This document shows positions 44,032-54,136 of a stretch of 64,000 bases of DNA, piece by piece. The position numbers and the translations under genes were made by a program. The notes beneath the pieces were generated by a model that had not been told where the DNA came from, did not search any database, and saw nothing but the letters and a program-made list of their open reading frames with translations. The stretch's first letter is position 1, and each line of letters opens with the position of its first letter. This DNA is from Nonomuraea montanisoli (GTDB taxonomy: Bacteria > Actinomycetota > Actinomycetes > Streptosporangiales > Streptosporangiaceae): positions 496,001 through 560,000 of the forward strand of contig NZ_JABWGN010000003.1 of assembly GCF_013363975.1 (NCBI RefSeq). Direction: 5' to 3'.

Positions 44032-44940
44032 ATGACCGGTATCAGTGGTGGCCGCACGAGCGCGGCCCTGATCGCGCTGCCGGTGTGCGCGGCGCTCCTC
44101 CTGTCCGCCTGCGGCGGCGGGTCCGCGGGCACGCCGGCCCAGGGGACGGCCCAGCGGGCCCGGCAAACCGCCGCCGACCCCGCGGTCGCCAGGCTCGTCC
44201 CCAAGGACCTCGCGAACGCCAAGGTCGCGGTCTTCGGGGACTGGGCGCCCGAGGAGTACGTGGAGAGCGGCCAGATCAAGGGCTGGAGCGTCGACCTGGC
44301 CAAGGCCATGGCCGCCAGGATGGGCGTGACCTTCACCTACACGGCCACCGGCTTCGACATGATCATCCCGGGCCTGGACAACGGCCGCTACGACGTGGCC
44401 GTGGCCTCGCTCGGGGTCACCCCCGAACGGCTGGAGAGCCTCGACTTCGTCCCGCTCCAGAAGGAGGGCACCGCCTTCGGCTGGAAGAAGGGGGCGGGGC
44501 TGAGCATCGCGCGGATCGAGGACGTGTGCGGCAAGTCCGTGGCCGTGCTCACCGGGGCCTGGGAGTACAAGTACCTCACCGAGCACAACCCCAAGACCTG
44601 CGGCGCCACCCCCATGAAGATCGAGCAGTTCAAGGACCAGCCCTCGGCCGAGCTGGCCGTGACCTCGGGCCGCGTCCAGCTCGTCGCCGCCGGCTCGGGC
44701 AAGCTCAAGTACAGCGCGAAGCAGACCGGCCAGCTCGAGACCTCCGCCCTGCTGGTCAACGCCGTCTACAACGGCCTGGGCGTGAAGAAGGACAGCCCGC
44801 TCGGGCCCGCGCTCAAGGCGGCGCTGCAGGCCGTCATCGACGACGGCACGTACGCGAAGATCCGCTCCGACTGGGGCGTGACCAGCGAGGGCGACCTCAG
44901 GACCGCCGTCCTCATCACCAAGGCCAACCCCGAGGGCTGA
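44032..44940 (+). CDS. Family 3 solute-binding lipoprotein
   Basis: 302 residues; ATG with AAGGA upstream. Lipobox LLSAC (Cys about residue 27) anchors it to the membrane surface. The mature protein has the SBP-bac-3 pattern: KVAVFGDWAPEEYVE, GWSVDLAKAMAARMGVTF, IIPGLDNGRYDVAVASLGVTPER, and a late DDGTYAKIRSDWGV. These bind polar amino acids, opines or Amadori compounds. The permease and ATPase follow. Confidence 0.9.
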   Translation: MTGISGGRTSAALIALPVCAALLLSACGGGSAGTPAQGTAQRARQTAADPAVARLVPKDLANAKVAVFGDWAPEEYVESGQIKGWSVDLAKAMAARMGVTFTYTATGFDMIIPGLDNGRYDVAVASLGVTPERLESLDFVPLQKEGTAFGWKKGAGLSIARIEDVCGKSVAVLTGAWEYKYLTEHNPKTCGATPMKIEQFKDQPSAELAVTSGRVQLVAAGSGKLKYSAKQTGQLETSALLVNAVYNGLGVKKDSPLGPALKAALQAVIDDGTYAKIRSDWGVTSEGDLRTAVLITKANPEG

Positions 44941-44977
44941 CCGCAAGGACCAGTCCCGTCACCGTGAGGAGTCGTCG

Positions 44978-45919
44978 ATGACGTTTGCCGGCAGCCCGGC
45001 CCGGGAGAGCGCCGGGGGCGGCGCGTTCCGCAGCGCGGAGGGCGCGCGGAGGGTGCCGCTGCGGCACCCGTGGTGGTGGGCCGGAGGGGCGGTCCTCGTC
45101 CTGCTGATCGCGCTGTTCGCGCGGCTGCTGGTGACGAACGAGAACATGCGCTGGTCGGTGGTCCTGGAGTACCTGTTCGACGGGGAGATCCTCGGCGGGC
45201 TCGTCACCACCCTGGAGCTGACCGTGCTGGCCATGGTGCTCGGCCTGGCCCTCGGCGTCGTCCTCGCGGTGATGCGGCTGTCGGCCAACCCGCTGTTCCG
45301 GTCCGTGAGCTGGCTCTGGCTGTGGTTCTTCCGGGGGGTGCCGCCGCTGGTGCAGATGGTGTTCTGGTTCAACCTGGCCACGCTGATCCCGGTGATCGAG
45401 CTGGGCGTCCCGTTCGGGCCCGCGCTCGCCTCCTGGGACACCAACACCGTCGTCTCGTCGTTCTCGGCGGCCATCCTCGGCCTCGCCCTCACCGAGAGCG
45501 CGTACGCCGCCGAGATGATCCGCGCCGGCATCCAGGCGGTGCCCCAGGGGCAGACGGAGGCGGCGCTGGTTGTCGGGATGTCCCGCTTCCAGGTGCTGCG
45601 GCGGGTCGTGCTGCCGCAGGCGCTGCGGATCGTCGTCCCGCCGATCGGCAACGACCTCATCTCGATGCTGAAGTTCACCTCGCTGGTCAGCGTCCTCGCC
45701 ACGCCCGACCTGCTCTACAGCGCGCAGATGATCTACTCGCGCAACTACCGGACGATCCCGCTCCTGCTCGTGGCCACCATCTGGTACCTCGTGCTGACCA
45801 CCCTGCTCACCCTCGCGCAGCAGCAGGTGGAACGGCGGATGCAGCTGACCCGGGCCGCGGCGGGCCGGGCCGGCGACGTACGGCGGCTGCGCTTCCTCCC
45901 CTCGTTCGGAAAGGCGTGA
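44978..45919 (+). CDS. Polar amino-acid-type ABC permease
   Basis: 313 residues; ATG with GAGGAG at 8-bp spacing. A polar N-terminus and first helix near 33-50 precede the HisM/GlnP-type membrane domain. The EAA loop reads [29 protein letters not shown], the ATPase contact site. Only one permease gene is present, so the channel is probably a homodimer. Confidence 0.9.
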   Translation: MTFAGSPARESAGGGAFRSAEGARRVPLRHPWWWAGGAVLVLLIALFARLLVTNENMRWSVVLEYLFDGEILGGLVTTLELTVLAMVLGLALGVVLAVMRLSANPLFRSVSWLWLWFFRGVPPLVQMVFWFNLATLIPVIELGVPFGPALASWDTNTVVSSFSAAILGLALTESAYAAEMIRAGIQAVPQGQTEAALVVGMSRFQVLRRVVLPQALRIVVPPIGNDLISMLKFTSLVSVLATPDLLYSAQMIYSRNYRTIPLLLVATIWYLVLTTLLTLAQQQVERRMQLTRAAAGRAGDVRRLRFLPSFGKA

Positions 45920-45927
45920 GGCGCCAC

Positions 45928-46694
<767 letters not shown>

Positions 46695-46695
<1 letters not shown>

Positions 46696-47783
46696 TGGAC
46701 GTGCTGATCCTCTCGGACGCCGACATCCGGGCCACGCTGGACGCCGCCGAGGTGGTGGCGACCCAGGAGCGGGCGTTCCTGCTGGCCGGCGAGCCGGGGC
46801 GGGTGCGCGCCGCGCACACCCACCACGCGACGTTCGCCCCGGACGGCATGGCGTTCGCCCACGCGGCCGTGGCCGCCGGGGAGACCGGCGCTCTGCCCGA
46901 AGGCGCGACCGGCGTGGCGTCCGAGACCGGCGCGGTTCCCGAAGACGGGACCGACGTGGCGTCCGAGACCGGCGCGGTTCCCGAAGGCGGGACCGGCGTG
47001 GTGTTCAAGACCGGCACCCAGCACCCGGCCAACGCGCGGCGGGGACTGCCCACGGTCCACGCGACGGTCACCGTCCACGACCCGGAGACCGGCGCGGCCG
47101 TCGCCGTGCTGAACGGCACGACGATCACCACGCTGCGCACCGCCGGCGGCCTGGTCGCCGCCGCCCGCGCCCTGTCCCCCGGCCGCCCGCACACCGTCGG
47201 CGTGCTCGGCGCCGGGGCGCAGGCGACCGAGTTCGTGTGCCTGATGGCCGCGGTGACGCCGGTCGAGCGGTTCCTGATGTGGAGCCCGGGGCTGGCGGCG
47301 CGCGGGCGCGCCCGGCTCGACGCCCGGCTCGCGGACCTGCCGGTCGAGGTGGCCGCCTCCTCCCGTGACCTGTGCGAGCGGAGCGGCACCGTCGCCACCT
47401 GCACGCTCAGCCGTACCCCGGTGGTGGAGGGCGCCTGGCTGCGGGCGGGCACGACCGTGCTGACGATGGGCTCGTACGCGCCGGACCGGCGCGAGATCGA
47501 CCTCGCCTGCTCGGCGCGCGCCGCCCGCACCTACGCCGACCTGCCCGAGCAGGCGCTGCGCTCGAACGGCCCGGTCGTGGCGGCGGTCGAGGCCGGGGTG
47601 CTGGACGCGCGGGCGGTGCGCCCGCTCGCCGCCGTGCTGCGCGGCGACCACCCGGCACGCGCCGGCGACGGGGAGACGGTGGTGTTCCACAGCAACGGCC
47701 TCGGGGTCCAGGATGCGGCGCTGGCCTGGCGTGCGTACACTCGCGCTCGCGCGAACGGCCTCGGCACCCGTGTCCGCCTGTGA
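46695..47783 (+). CDS. Ornithine cyclodeaminase/mu-crystallin family protein
   Basis: 362 residues from GTG 46695. LSDADIRATLDAAEVVATQERAFLL, NGTTITTLRTAGGLVAAARALSP and GVLGAGAQATEFVCLMAAV (NAD-binding) define the family. Members deaminate or reduce amino acids, for example ornithine, or oxidise iminium forms. Residues 63-104 are an in-frame insertion of three 14-residue repeats (ETGAVPE-type), which separates the first two structural strands and is unusual. Within the operon it could process the amino acid released by the deglycase. Confidence 0.82.
46881..47006 (+). repeat. Three 42-bp in-frame repeats inside the cyclodeaminase-like gene
   Basis: The 42-bp unit beginning GAGACCGGCGC occurs at 46881-46922, 46923-46964 and 46965-47006 with a few substitutions; GACCGGC starts a fourth. 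Each codes ETGA(L/V)PE-x-x-T-x-V-x-x. The insertion lies in a loop region of the fold. Confidence 0.85.
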
Positions 47784-47810
47784 GCACGCCGACCCTGGAA
47801 GGAAGTGATC

Positions 47811-48941
47811 GTGGCGACTGAACCCGGAGCGGGGTCGGGCTCCAGACGGCCCAGCCTCAAGGACGTCGCCGCGCGGGCCGGGGTCTCCAGGGCCAGCGCC
47901 TCGCGCGTGCTGGGCGGCTACGGCTACTCCAGCCAGGACGTCGTCGACCGGGTCATGGCGGCGGTCCGGGAGCTGGGCTACGAGCCCGACCGGGTCGCCC
48001 GTACGATGCGCAGCGGCAAGTCCGGCGTGATCGGCTTCGTCTGCGCCGACATCTCCGACGCCTTCTTCTCCGGCGCCATGCGCGGCATCTGCGACGTGGC
48101 GCTGCGCGAGGGCGCGCAGGTCATCGTCATGAACACCGACGACAAGCCGGGCCAGGAGCGCGACGCCACCCGCGTGCTGCTGTCGCACAAGGTGGACGGC
48201 GTCATCATCACCCCGGTCTCGGTGCGCGAGCCCGCCCACATCGACGCCATCACCGGCGCGGGCGTGCCGGTCGTCTCGCTCGACCGGCAGCTCAGCGACA
48301 TCGGCATCGACAGCGTGGTGGCCGACAACGAGGCGGCCACGGAGCGGGCGATCCACCACCTCATCGGCCTCGGGCACCGGCGGATCGCCTTCCTCGGCTC
48401 GGTGCAGCGGGAGGAGCCGCCCGTGCTGCGCGTCGGCAAGGTGCGGGCGAACGTCGTGGGCCCGTCCCGGCCCTCGCTCGACCGGGCGCGGGGCTACCTG
48501 CGCGCCCTCACCGCGGCGGGGCTGCCCGTGGAGCGCGAGCTCATCGCGTTCGCCCCGCACGACGCGCCGGACGGCCGTCTGGAGGCGGTGGCGGGGGTGC
48601 TCGCGGCCGAGCCCCGGCCGAGCGCGCTGTTCACGGCCGACAGCTACATGACGCGCAGCGCGTTCTCGCTGCTGTCGGAGCGCGGCATCGCGATCCCGGG
48701 CGAGATGTCGCTGATCGGGTTCGACGACCTGGAATGGACCACCCTGGTACGCCCGCGGATCTCGGTCGTCGTGCAGTCGGCGTACGACATGGGGCGGGCC
48801 GCGGCCGACCAGCTCTTCGCCCAGATCGCCCGCCCGGACGCGACCGGGACGGACGCGACCGGGACGGGCGCGGGGCGCGGGGACCGCACGGTGGTCCCGA
48901 CGCGCTTCATCGAACGCGAGAGCGCCGGCGCGGCCCCCTGA
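47811..48941 (+). CDS. LacI-family regulator, probably of the fructosamine-type operon
   Basis: 376 residues; GTG 47811 is placed better behind AAGGAAG than GTG 47805. The HTH reads SLKDVAARAGVSRASASRVLGGYGYSSQDVVDRVMAAVRELGYEPDRVART. A periplasmic-binding-protein-like sensor domain with GVIGFVCADISDAFFSGAM follows. It is the last gene of the operon that begins at the 24-bp operator, so autoregulation is likely. Confidence 0.88.
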   Translation: MATEPGAGSGSRRPSLKDVAARAGVSRASASRVLGGYGYSSQDVVDRVMAAVRELGYEPDRVARTMRSGKSGVIGFVCADISDAFFSGAMRGICDVALREGAQVIVMNTDDKPGQERDATRVLLSHKVDGVIITPVSVREPAHIDAITGAGVPVVSLDRQLSDIGIDSVVADNEAATERAIHHLIGLGHRRIAFLGSVQREEPPVLRVGKVRANVVGPSRPSLDRARGYLRALTAAGLPVERELIAFAPHDAPDGRLEAVAGVLAAEPRPSALFTADSYMTRSAFSLLSERGIAIPGEMSLIGFDDLEWTTLVRPRISVVVQSAYDMGRAAADQLFAQIARPDATGTDATGTGAGRGDRTVVPTRFIERESAGAAP

Positions 48942-48971
48942 CCCGCGCGCCCCGCCGGGCGAGGGCGAGCC

Positions 48972-50135
48972 TCAGACGATGTTGAGCTCGGGCCGGGCGC
49001 CGGCGAGGGCGAAGCGGCGCGCGTCGAAGCCGCTGACGTCCACGAACGGCTCCCGCCCGAGGTACAGGTCGCGCACCACCTCACCGACGGCCGGGCTCAT
49101 CAGGAAGCCGTGGCCGGAGAACCCGGTGGCGTAGATGAACCGGTCCACCTCGGGGGCGACGCCGATGAGGGCGTTGTGGTCGGGGGTCACCTCGTACAGG
49201 CCGGCCCAGCCGGTGGCGATGCCGGTCTCCATGAGCGCCGGGGCGCGGCGGGCCATGGCCTCGCCCAGCCTCGGCAGCCAGGCGTCGGACCGGTCGAGCT
49301 TGAACCCGGGCGTCTCGTCGGGGTCGGACATGCCGAGCAGCAGGCCGGGCCCCTCGCGGTGGAAGTAGAACGTGGTGCCGAAGTCGATGGTGAACGCCGT
49401 CGGCGGCAGGTCCGGGACCGGCTCGGTGACGAGCACCTGGCGGCGCAGCGGGGTCACCGGCAGGTCCACGCCCACCCACGCGCCGACGGGGGCCGACCAG
49501 GCGCCGGCCGCGCAGACGACGGTGTCGGTCTCGATCCGGCCGCCCTCGGTCAGGACGGCGGTGATGCGGCCGTCCACGGTCTCGACGCCGGTCGCGGCGC
49601 AGTTCGGCAGCAGCCGCGCGCCGAGCCTGCGGGCCGCTCCCGCGTAGCCGAGGACGACCGACTCGGGCGTGCAGTGGCCGTCGGTGGGCGAGTACGCGGC
49701 GCCGAGCAGCCCCTCCGTGTCGACGAGCGGCGACAGCTCGGCGGCCTCGCGCAGCGAGATCATCCGGCTGGGCACCCCGAGGTCGTTCTGGATCGCGACG
49801 TTCTTCTCGAACTCGGCGACGGCCGCGGGGGTGTCGAGGAGGAACAGGTAGCCGGGCTTGTGCAGGTCGATCTCCTGGCCGAACCGCTCGGCGAAGGCGT
49901 CGAACGTCTCCAGGCTGCGCACGGCCAGCTCGATGTTGACCCGGTCGGAGAACTGCGCGCGCACTCCCCCGGCGGCCTTCGAGGTCGAGCCGGAGCCCAG
50001 CGGCCCCTTGTCGACGAGCACCACGTCCCGCACCCCGGCGGCGGCCAGCGCGTAGGCCGAGCTGACGCCCATGGCGCCGCCCCCGATGATCACGACCGAG
50101 GCTCGCGACGGCAGCTCGCGCCCGGACTCGTTCAT
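48972..50135 (-). CDS. FAD-dependent amine/D-amino-acid oxidase (DAO family)
   Basis: 387 residues from ATG 50135, with GGAAGGAG at 8-bp spacing. SVVIIGGGAMGVSSAYALAAAG is the FAD-binding Rossmann motif and the GLYEVTPDHNALIG, IYATGFSGHGFLMSPAVGE C-terminal segments are typical of sarcosine/glycine-oxidase-like DAO proteins. It oxidises a secondary or D-amine with release of imine. It converges with the LacI gene (30 bp) and could help catabolise amines from the neighbouring operon. Confidence 0.87.
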   Translation of the reverse strand: MNESGRELPSRASVVIIGGGAMGVSSAYALAAAGVRDVVLVDKGPLGSGSTSKAAGGVRAQFSDRVNIELAVRSLETFDAFAERFGQEIDLHKPGYLFLLDTPAAVAEFEKNVAIQNDLGVPSRMISLREAAELSPLVDTEGLLGAAYSPTDGHCTPESVVLGYAGAARRLGARLLPNCAATGVETVDGRITAVLTEGGRIETDTVVCAAGAWSAPVGAWVGVDLPVTPLRRQVLVTEPVPDLPPTAFTIDFGTTFYFHREGPGLLLGMSDPDETPGFKLDRSDAWLPRLGEAMARRAPALMETGIATGWAGLYEVTPDHNALIGVAPEVDRFIYATGFSGHGFLMSPAVGEVVRDLYLGREPFVDVSGFDARRFALAGARPELNIV

Positions 50136-50257
50136 GGGACGGCTCCTTCCGGCAGCATGAGGGATGACGCGTCCAGCATCGCGGAGCGGGCGACGCCGGA
50201 GGAAGCGGCCGAGCGCGGCCATCTGTGGGCGTGGCGGAAGAACTTCTTATGCTTCAT
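50132..50257 (-). CDS. Possible 41-aa micro-ORF coupled to LysR and DAO genes
   Basis: The frame starts at ATG 50257, overlapping the LysR stop as ATGA, and ends with a TGA that overlaps the DAO ATG as ATGA. Both junctions are the coupling type seen elsewhere in the window. The product starts MKHKKFFRHAHRWPRS and is basic and Ser/Ala-rich with no domain. The opposite strand also has an open frame here (ATG 50157, containing ERATPEEAAERGHLWAWRKN) with similar base use, so strand choice is uncertain. Confidence 0.35.
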   Translation of the reverse strand: MKHKKFFRHAHRWPRSAASSGVARSAMLDASSLMLPEGAVP

Positions 50258-51228
50258 CGCTGCTGCTCCGCGACAGGCGAGCGCTCCGCGGTGGGCGAGC
50301 GCTCCGCGCAGGCGAGGCCGGGGAAGACGCCGCCCAGCCGGGCCGCGGCCTGGCGCAGGGCGCGCACCGCGCCGGTGATCGCCGGGTTCGTGGTCTCGGA
50401 ACGGTACACGGCGCCGATGCGGCGGCGCGCGCCGACCCCGTCGAGCCGGGCCGCGGCCACGCCCTCGCTGGGCTGGTGGGCGAGCGCCGGGACGAGGGCG
50501 ACGCCCAGGCCGGAGCGGACGAAGCCACGGATGACGCCGTAGTCGTTGCTGCGGTAGTCGACCTGCGGCTGGTAGCCCGCCTGGGCGCACAGGCCGCGCA
50601 GGAACGCGGCCCCGGCCGTGCCCTCCCGGGTCGCCACCCAGGTCTCGTGCTTGAGGTCGTCGAGACCGACGGCCCCGGCGCCGGCCAGGGAGTGCCGCTC
50701 GGGCAGCAGCACCAGCAGTTCCTCCTCCAGCAGCCGGACCTGGTGCAGGTCTCTCGGCCAGGCCCGGGGCACCAGGTCGTAGCGGTAGACCAGGGCCATG
50801 TCCAGCTCCCCGGCGCGGACGAGCGGGATCAGCTCGTCCGGCTCGCCCTCGTCGAGCAGGGTCTCCACGGACGGGTGCGACTGGGCGTACCCGGCCAGAG
50901 CGATCGGCAGGAGCCGCTGGCTGGCCGTGGGGAAGCTGCCGAGCCGCAGCCGGCCGATCGTGCCCTCGCACAGGCCGCGGACGTCCTCCTCCAGGGCGTC
51001 CAGCGCCGACAGGACGTCCACGGAGCGCTGGACGAGGTATCGGGCCGCCGGGGTCGGCGTGATCGTGTGGGCGCCGCGCTCGAACAGCGGCACCTTGATC
51101 ACCCGTTCCAGCGCGGCGATCTGCTGCGAGACCGCGGAGCCGGTGTAACCGAGGCTCCTGGCCGCGGCGGCGAACGACCCGGCGTTCAGCACGGCGGCCA
51201 GCGTCCGGAGGTGCACCGGGTTGAGCAT
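50254..51228 (-). CDS. LysR-family regulator
   Basis: 324 residues from ATG 51228 (a TTG at 51255 is less likely). The HTH is LNPVHLRTLAAVLNAGSFAAAARSLGYTGSAVSQQIAALERVIKVPLFERG in parts, and the C-terminal sensor domain has GRLRLGSFPTASQRLLPIAL and SGLGVALVPALA. A short Ser/Glu/Arg repeat (AERSPTAERSPVAEQ) ends it. It runs in the same direction as the FAD oxidase and probably controls it. Confidence 0.88.
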   Translation of the reverse strand: MLNPVHLRTLAAVLNAGSFAAAARSLGYTGSAVSQQIAALERVIKVPLFERGAHTITPTPAARYLVQRSVDVLSALDALEEDVRGLCEGTIGRLRLGSFPTASQRLLPIALAGYAQSHPSVETLLDEGEPDELIPLVRAGELDMALVYRYDLVPRAWPRDLHQVRLLEEELLVLLPERHSLAGAGAVGLDDLKHETWVATREGTAGAAFLRGLCAQAGYQPQVDYRSNDYGVIRGFVRSGLGVALVPALAHQPSEGVAAARLDGVGARRRIGAVYRSETTNPAITGAVRALRQAAARLGGVFPGLACAERSPTAERSPVAEQQR

Positions 51229-51358
51229 CAGCAGATCTGTCCTTACATGTACCAATTACTGGCATTCTCCCGTACCTCCAGGCCCGTGAACAGCCACAAC
51301 TCACATGCCGGACACGCGCGGCGGGCTTTTGTCGGTGGTGATCTCTACTGTCCCGGCC

Positions 51359-52714
51359 ATGAGCCAAGCGACGCAGACCTACAGCTACGCCGCGCCCTCC
51401 GCGATGGTGGACGGGCGCCTCGGACTGTCCACCTCCGGCGGCCGGGCCCTGAGCGGCCCCGCCGTGGCGCCCCGGTTCTTCAGCGGGCTGGTGACCCAGG
51501 CCGCGCCCGCCGCCGCCGCGCTGCTCGGCGTGGCCGACGTGGCTCTCGCCCGCTACCACCAGCCGCGTCCCGGCTGGACCCGCGACCCGGTCGTGACCTG
51601 CGGCGGCGACCGGCTGCGCTTCGAGTCGTTCTCCGCCTGCGGCGGCGTCTACGCCCGGCTCGACCTGCTCGGCGGCGCCCTGGACGGCGAGGTCTTCGAC
51701 CGGGGCACCACCAACGTCGACGTCAACGGCCCGCTGCGCGAGGCGCTGGCCAGGGTGGGCGGGCGCGACCCGCTGCACCTGGGCGTCGGGACCGACGAGC
51801 TGGTCGTCACCACGCTCGACGGCGCGGTCGTGGAGAAGAAGGTGCCGCTGCCGGAGCGGTGGCTGCGCGGCTTCGCCGAGGTCCAGGTCATCGCGGCGGG
51901 CATGGACCTGCGGGCGGAGCTGACCGGCATGAGCGCCGTGCGGTTCCTGCGGTCGCTGCCCAAGCGCGCCACGGCCGACCTGTGGGTCGCCCCGGCGGGC
52001 CGCGACCTGCGCGTCACCGACCGGCCCGGCGCGGGCGCGGTGTGCCTGTCCGGCGCGGGACGCCTGGCCACGCTGCACCCCCTGCTCCGCTTCGCGAAGA
52101 GCCTCAAGGTGTACGGCCCGGCGGGCGGCGACGGTCCGCTGTCGAGCGCCTGGGAGCTGGAGCTGCCGGGCATGCGCTACACCCTCGCCCTGTCGCCGGA
52201 GCGCTGGCGCGGCTTCTCCGGCGAGGGCGCCGTGCTGGCCGACCTGGCAACCGACGAGGCCGAGGCCGACGCCGACGTGGTCGGCATGCTGCTCAACTTC
52301 GAGCCGGAGGTGGAGATCGGCCTGCTCGCCGACCGCGCCGGCCTGCCCGTGGACCGGGTCCGGGCCGCCCTCACCCAGCTCGGCACGGCCGGCCGCGTGG
52401 GCTACGACCTGGCCGAGGCCGCGCACTTCCATCGCGAGCTGCCCTACGACCGCGAGCACGTCCAGCACCTCAACCCGCGGCTCACCTCGGCCAGGAAGCT
52501 CGTCGAGGGCGGCGCCGTCCAGCTCGACGGCGACGTGGCGCGGGTGCGCACCGACGGCGGCCTGCGCGAGGTCAGGCTGTCGGACGGCTCGTGCACCTGC
52601 CCGTGGTGGTGGGACCACCGCGGCTCGCGCGGGCCGTGCAAGCACGTGCTGGCCGCCCGCATCGCCGCCCGCGCCACCGAGGACGTCCCCGCCGGCATGA
52701 CCGCCGACGTGTAA
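51359..52714 (+). CDS. SWIM zinc-finger protein
   Basis: 451 residues. ATG 51359 has no ribosome-binding site; a TACTGT six bases upstream suggests a leaderless message. The body is beta-rich with a probable winged helix (EIGLLADRAGLPVDRVRAALTQL). Near the C-terminus the SWIM signature CxCx12CxH is complete (C412, C414, C427, H429) in SDGSCTCPWWWDHRGSRGPCKHV (in parts). SWIM domains bind DNA or protein. In many actinobacteria such genes sit beside a DUF6493 protein and MoxR/VWA genes; here these are at 57.1-59.7 kb and 4.6-7.9 kb. Confidence 0.87.
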   Translation: MSQATQTYSYAAPSAMVDGRLGLSTSGGRALSGPAVAPRFFSGLVTQAAPAAAALLGVADVALARYHQPRPGWTRDPVVTCGGDRLRFESFSACGGVYARLDLLGGALDGEVFDRGTTNVDVNGPLREALARVGGRDPLHLGVGTDELVVTTLDGAVVEKKVPLPERWLRGFAEVQVIAAGMDLRAELTGMSAVRFLRSLPKRATADLWVAPAGRDLRVTDRPGAGAVCLSGAGRLATLHPLLRFAKSLKVYGPAGGDGPLSSAWELELPGMRYTLALSPERWRGFSGEGAVLADLATDEAEADADVVGMLLNFEPEVEIGLLADRAGLPVDRVRAALTQLGTAGRVGYDLAEAAHFHRELPYDREHVQHLNPRLTSARKLVEGGAVQLDGDVARVRTDGGLREVRLSDGSCTCPWWWDHRGSRGPCKHVLAARIAARATEDVPAGMTADV

Positions 52715-52800
52715 CGGGTCAGCGGCACACGTCGGACGCCCCCGCCGGCGTGTGAAGGGCCAGCGGCACACGTCGGACGCCCCCGCCGGCGTGTGACGGG
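52708..52800. repeat. 41-bp tandem repeat carrying terminator-like hairpins
   Basis: A 41-bp unit occurs at 52708-52748 and 52749-52789, and a diverged third begins at 52790. Each full unit contains CACACG, and a CCGGCGTGTG-type complement follows at the next unit start, forming a hairpin of about 9 bp. It lies between the convergent SWIM and LacI genes and appears to have duplicated a terminator, including the last bases of the SWIM gene. Confidence 0.7.
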
Positions 52801-53910
52801 TCAGCGGCGCCCGCTGGAGGCGCGGACGACCAGCTCCGGGTCGAACAGCACCTGCCGGTGCCGGTGGCGCTCACCCTCGTCGATCTCCTCCAGCAGCAGC
52901 TCGGCGGCGACCCGGCCGAGCTCCGCGCGCGGCTGCCGGATCGACGACAGCGGCACCGCCGCCGCGGCGGCGTAGTCGATGTCGTCGTAACCGATGAGCG
53001 CCACGTCGTCGGGGATCCGCAGGCCGGCGGCGGTCAGCCCGTGCATGAGGCCGAGCGCGAGCAGGTCGTTGGCGCAGAACAGCGCGGTGGGCCGGTCGGG
53101 CCCGGGCATCGCGGCCAGCCGCTCGGCGGCGTGCCGTCCGGAGGCGAAGCTCAGCGACGGCACGTCGATCAGTGTGAGCGAGGGCGCCTCGGCGCTCCCT
53201 CCGGTCCCGCACGCGGCGGCGCTTCCCCCGGCCCGGGACGCCTCGGCGCTTTCCGTCTCGCGGCTCCCCGGCCGAGACGCGGCGGCGGCCGCGGCTTCCA
53301 CCGCCTGGACCGCGCCCTTGTGCCGCTCGGCGACCTGGCTGATCGACCAGGAGCCGCCCACGAAGCCCAGCCGCCGGTGACCCTGTCCGAGCAGGTGCTC
53401 GGTGGCGAGCCGGCCGCCGAGCACGTCGTCGACGGCGACCGAGCACCGGTTGCGCCGCGTGGCCCGGTGGTCGAGCAGCACCACCGGCGTGCCCCGCTCG
53501 ATGATCTGCTCCAGCCGCTCGTTCTCCCGTTCGACCGGCGTGATGAGGATGCCCTGGACGCGCTGCTCCTCCAGGTGGCGCAGGTAGCGGTGCTCGCGCG
53601 GCCCGTCCTGGTCGCTGTTGCAGAGCGTGACGATCATCCCGTTGTCGGCGGCGACCGCCTCCACGCCCTTGGCGACGTCGGTGAAGAACGGGTTGGTGAC
53701 GTCCAGCACCACCAGGCCCATGGTGCGCGTGCGGCCGGAGCGCAGCGCCCGGGCCGACTCGTTGCGCACGAAGCCGAGCTCGTTCATGGCGTTGAGCACC
53801 CGCTCGCGCGTGGCGGGCGAGACCGCGTCGGGGCGGTTCAGCACGTTGCTGACCGTCCCCACTGACACGCTGGCCAGCTTGGCGACCTCCTTGATGCTCG
53901 CTATCGCCAT
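52801..53910 (-). CDS. LacI-family regulator with low-complexity insertion
   Basis: 369 residues. The N-terminal HTH is SIKEVAKLASVSVGTVSNVLNRPDAVSPATRERVLNAMNELGFVRNESARALR in parts. The sensor domain has TMGLVVLDVTNPFFTDVAKGVE and ALFCANDLLALGLMHGL. Residues about 205-242 are an Ala/Ser/Gly/Glu-rich insertion in a sensor-domain loop, unlike its relatives. A perfect TGAAACGTTTCA palindrome is 177 bp upstream. Confidence 0.88.
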   Translation of the reverse strand: MAIASIKEVAKLASVSVGTVSNVLNRPDAVSPATRERVLNAMNELGFVRNESARALRSGRTRTMGLVVLDVTNPFFTDVAKGVEAVAADNGMIVTLCNSDQDGPREHRYLRHLEEQRVQGILITPVERENERLEQIIERGTPVVLLDHRATRRNRCSVAVDDVLGGRLATEHLLGQGHRRLGFVGGSWSISQVAERHKGAVQAVEAAAAAASRPGSRETESAEASRAGGSAAACGTGGSAEAPSLTLIDVPSLSFASGRHAAERLAAMPGPDRPTALFCANDLLALGLMHGLTAAGLRIPDDVALIGYDDIDYAAAAAVPLSSIRQPRAELGRVAAELLLEEIDEGERHRHRQVLFDPELVVRASSGRR

Positions 53911-54086
53911 GGCTCCTCACACGGGGACGGGACACCGGGATCTTGAGCCAGCGTACTACAGGGCCGCACCGATCATTGAAACGTAACAACAGCGTCGATC
54001 GTCGCGACACAGTCGTGACCTCGAAACTTACCTGCAACCTCTTGGCTCCCTTCGATAACAGGCCGAGCATTCCGGGGCGAAGCGGC

Positions 54087-54098
54087 TGAAACGTTTCA
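54087..54098. promoter_or_regulatory. LacI-type operator TGAAACGTTTCA
   Basis: A perfect 12-bp palindrome of the LacI class, 177 bp upstream of the minus-strand LacI gene. A half site, TGAAACGT, is at 53977-53984. No other gene starts in this 226-bp gap, so autoregulation is the simplest role; the DUF72 gene ends 39 bp away. The rest of the gap holds no convincing gene. Confidence 0.6.
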
Positions 54099-54136
54099 CA
54101 ACCAGTTATGGGCGCGGCACCGCTCGCCGGGATCGC

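Noticed and set aside
50157..50400. + strand small ORF containing ERATPEEAAERGHLWAWRKN
   Set aside because: It has no clear ribosome-binding site, overlaps the LysR 3' end and includes a rare TTA codon; the minus-strand frame has two coupling junctions. Kept only as an alternative in the finding.
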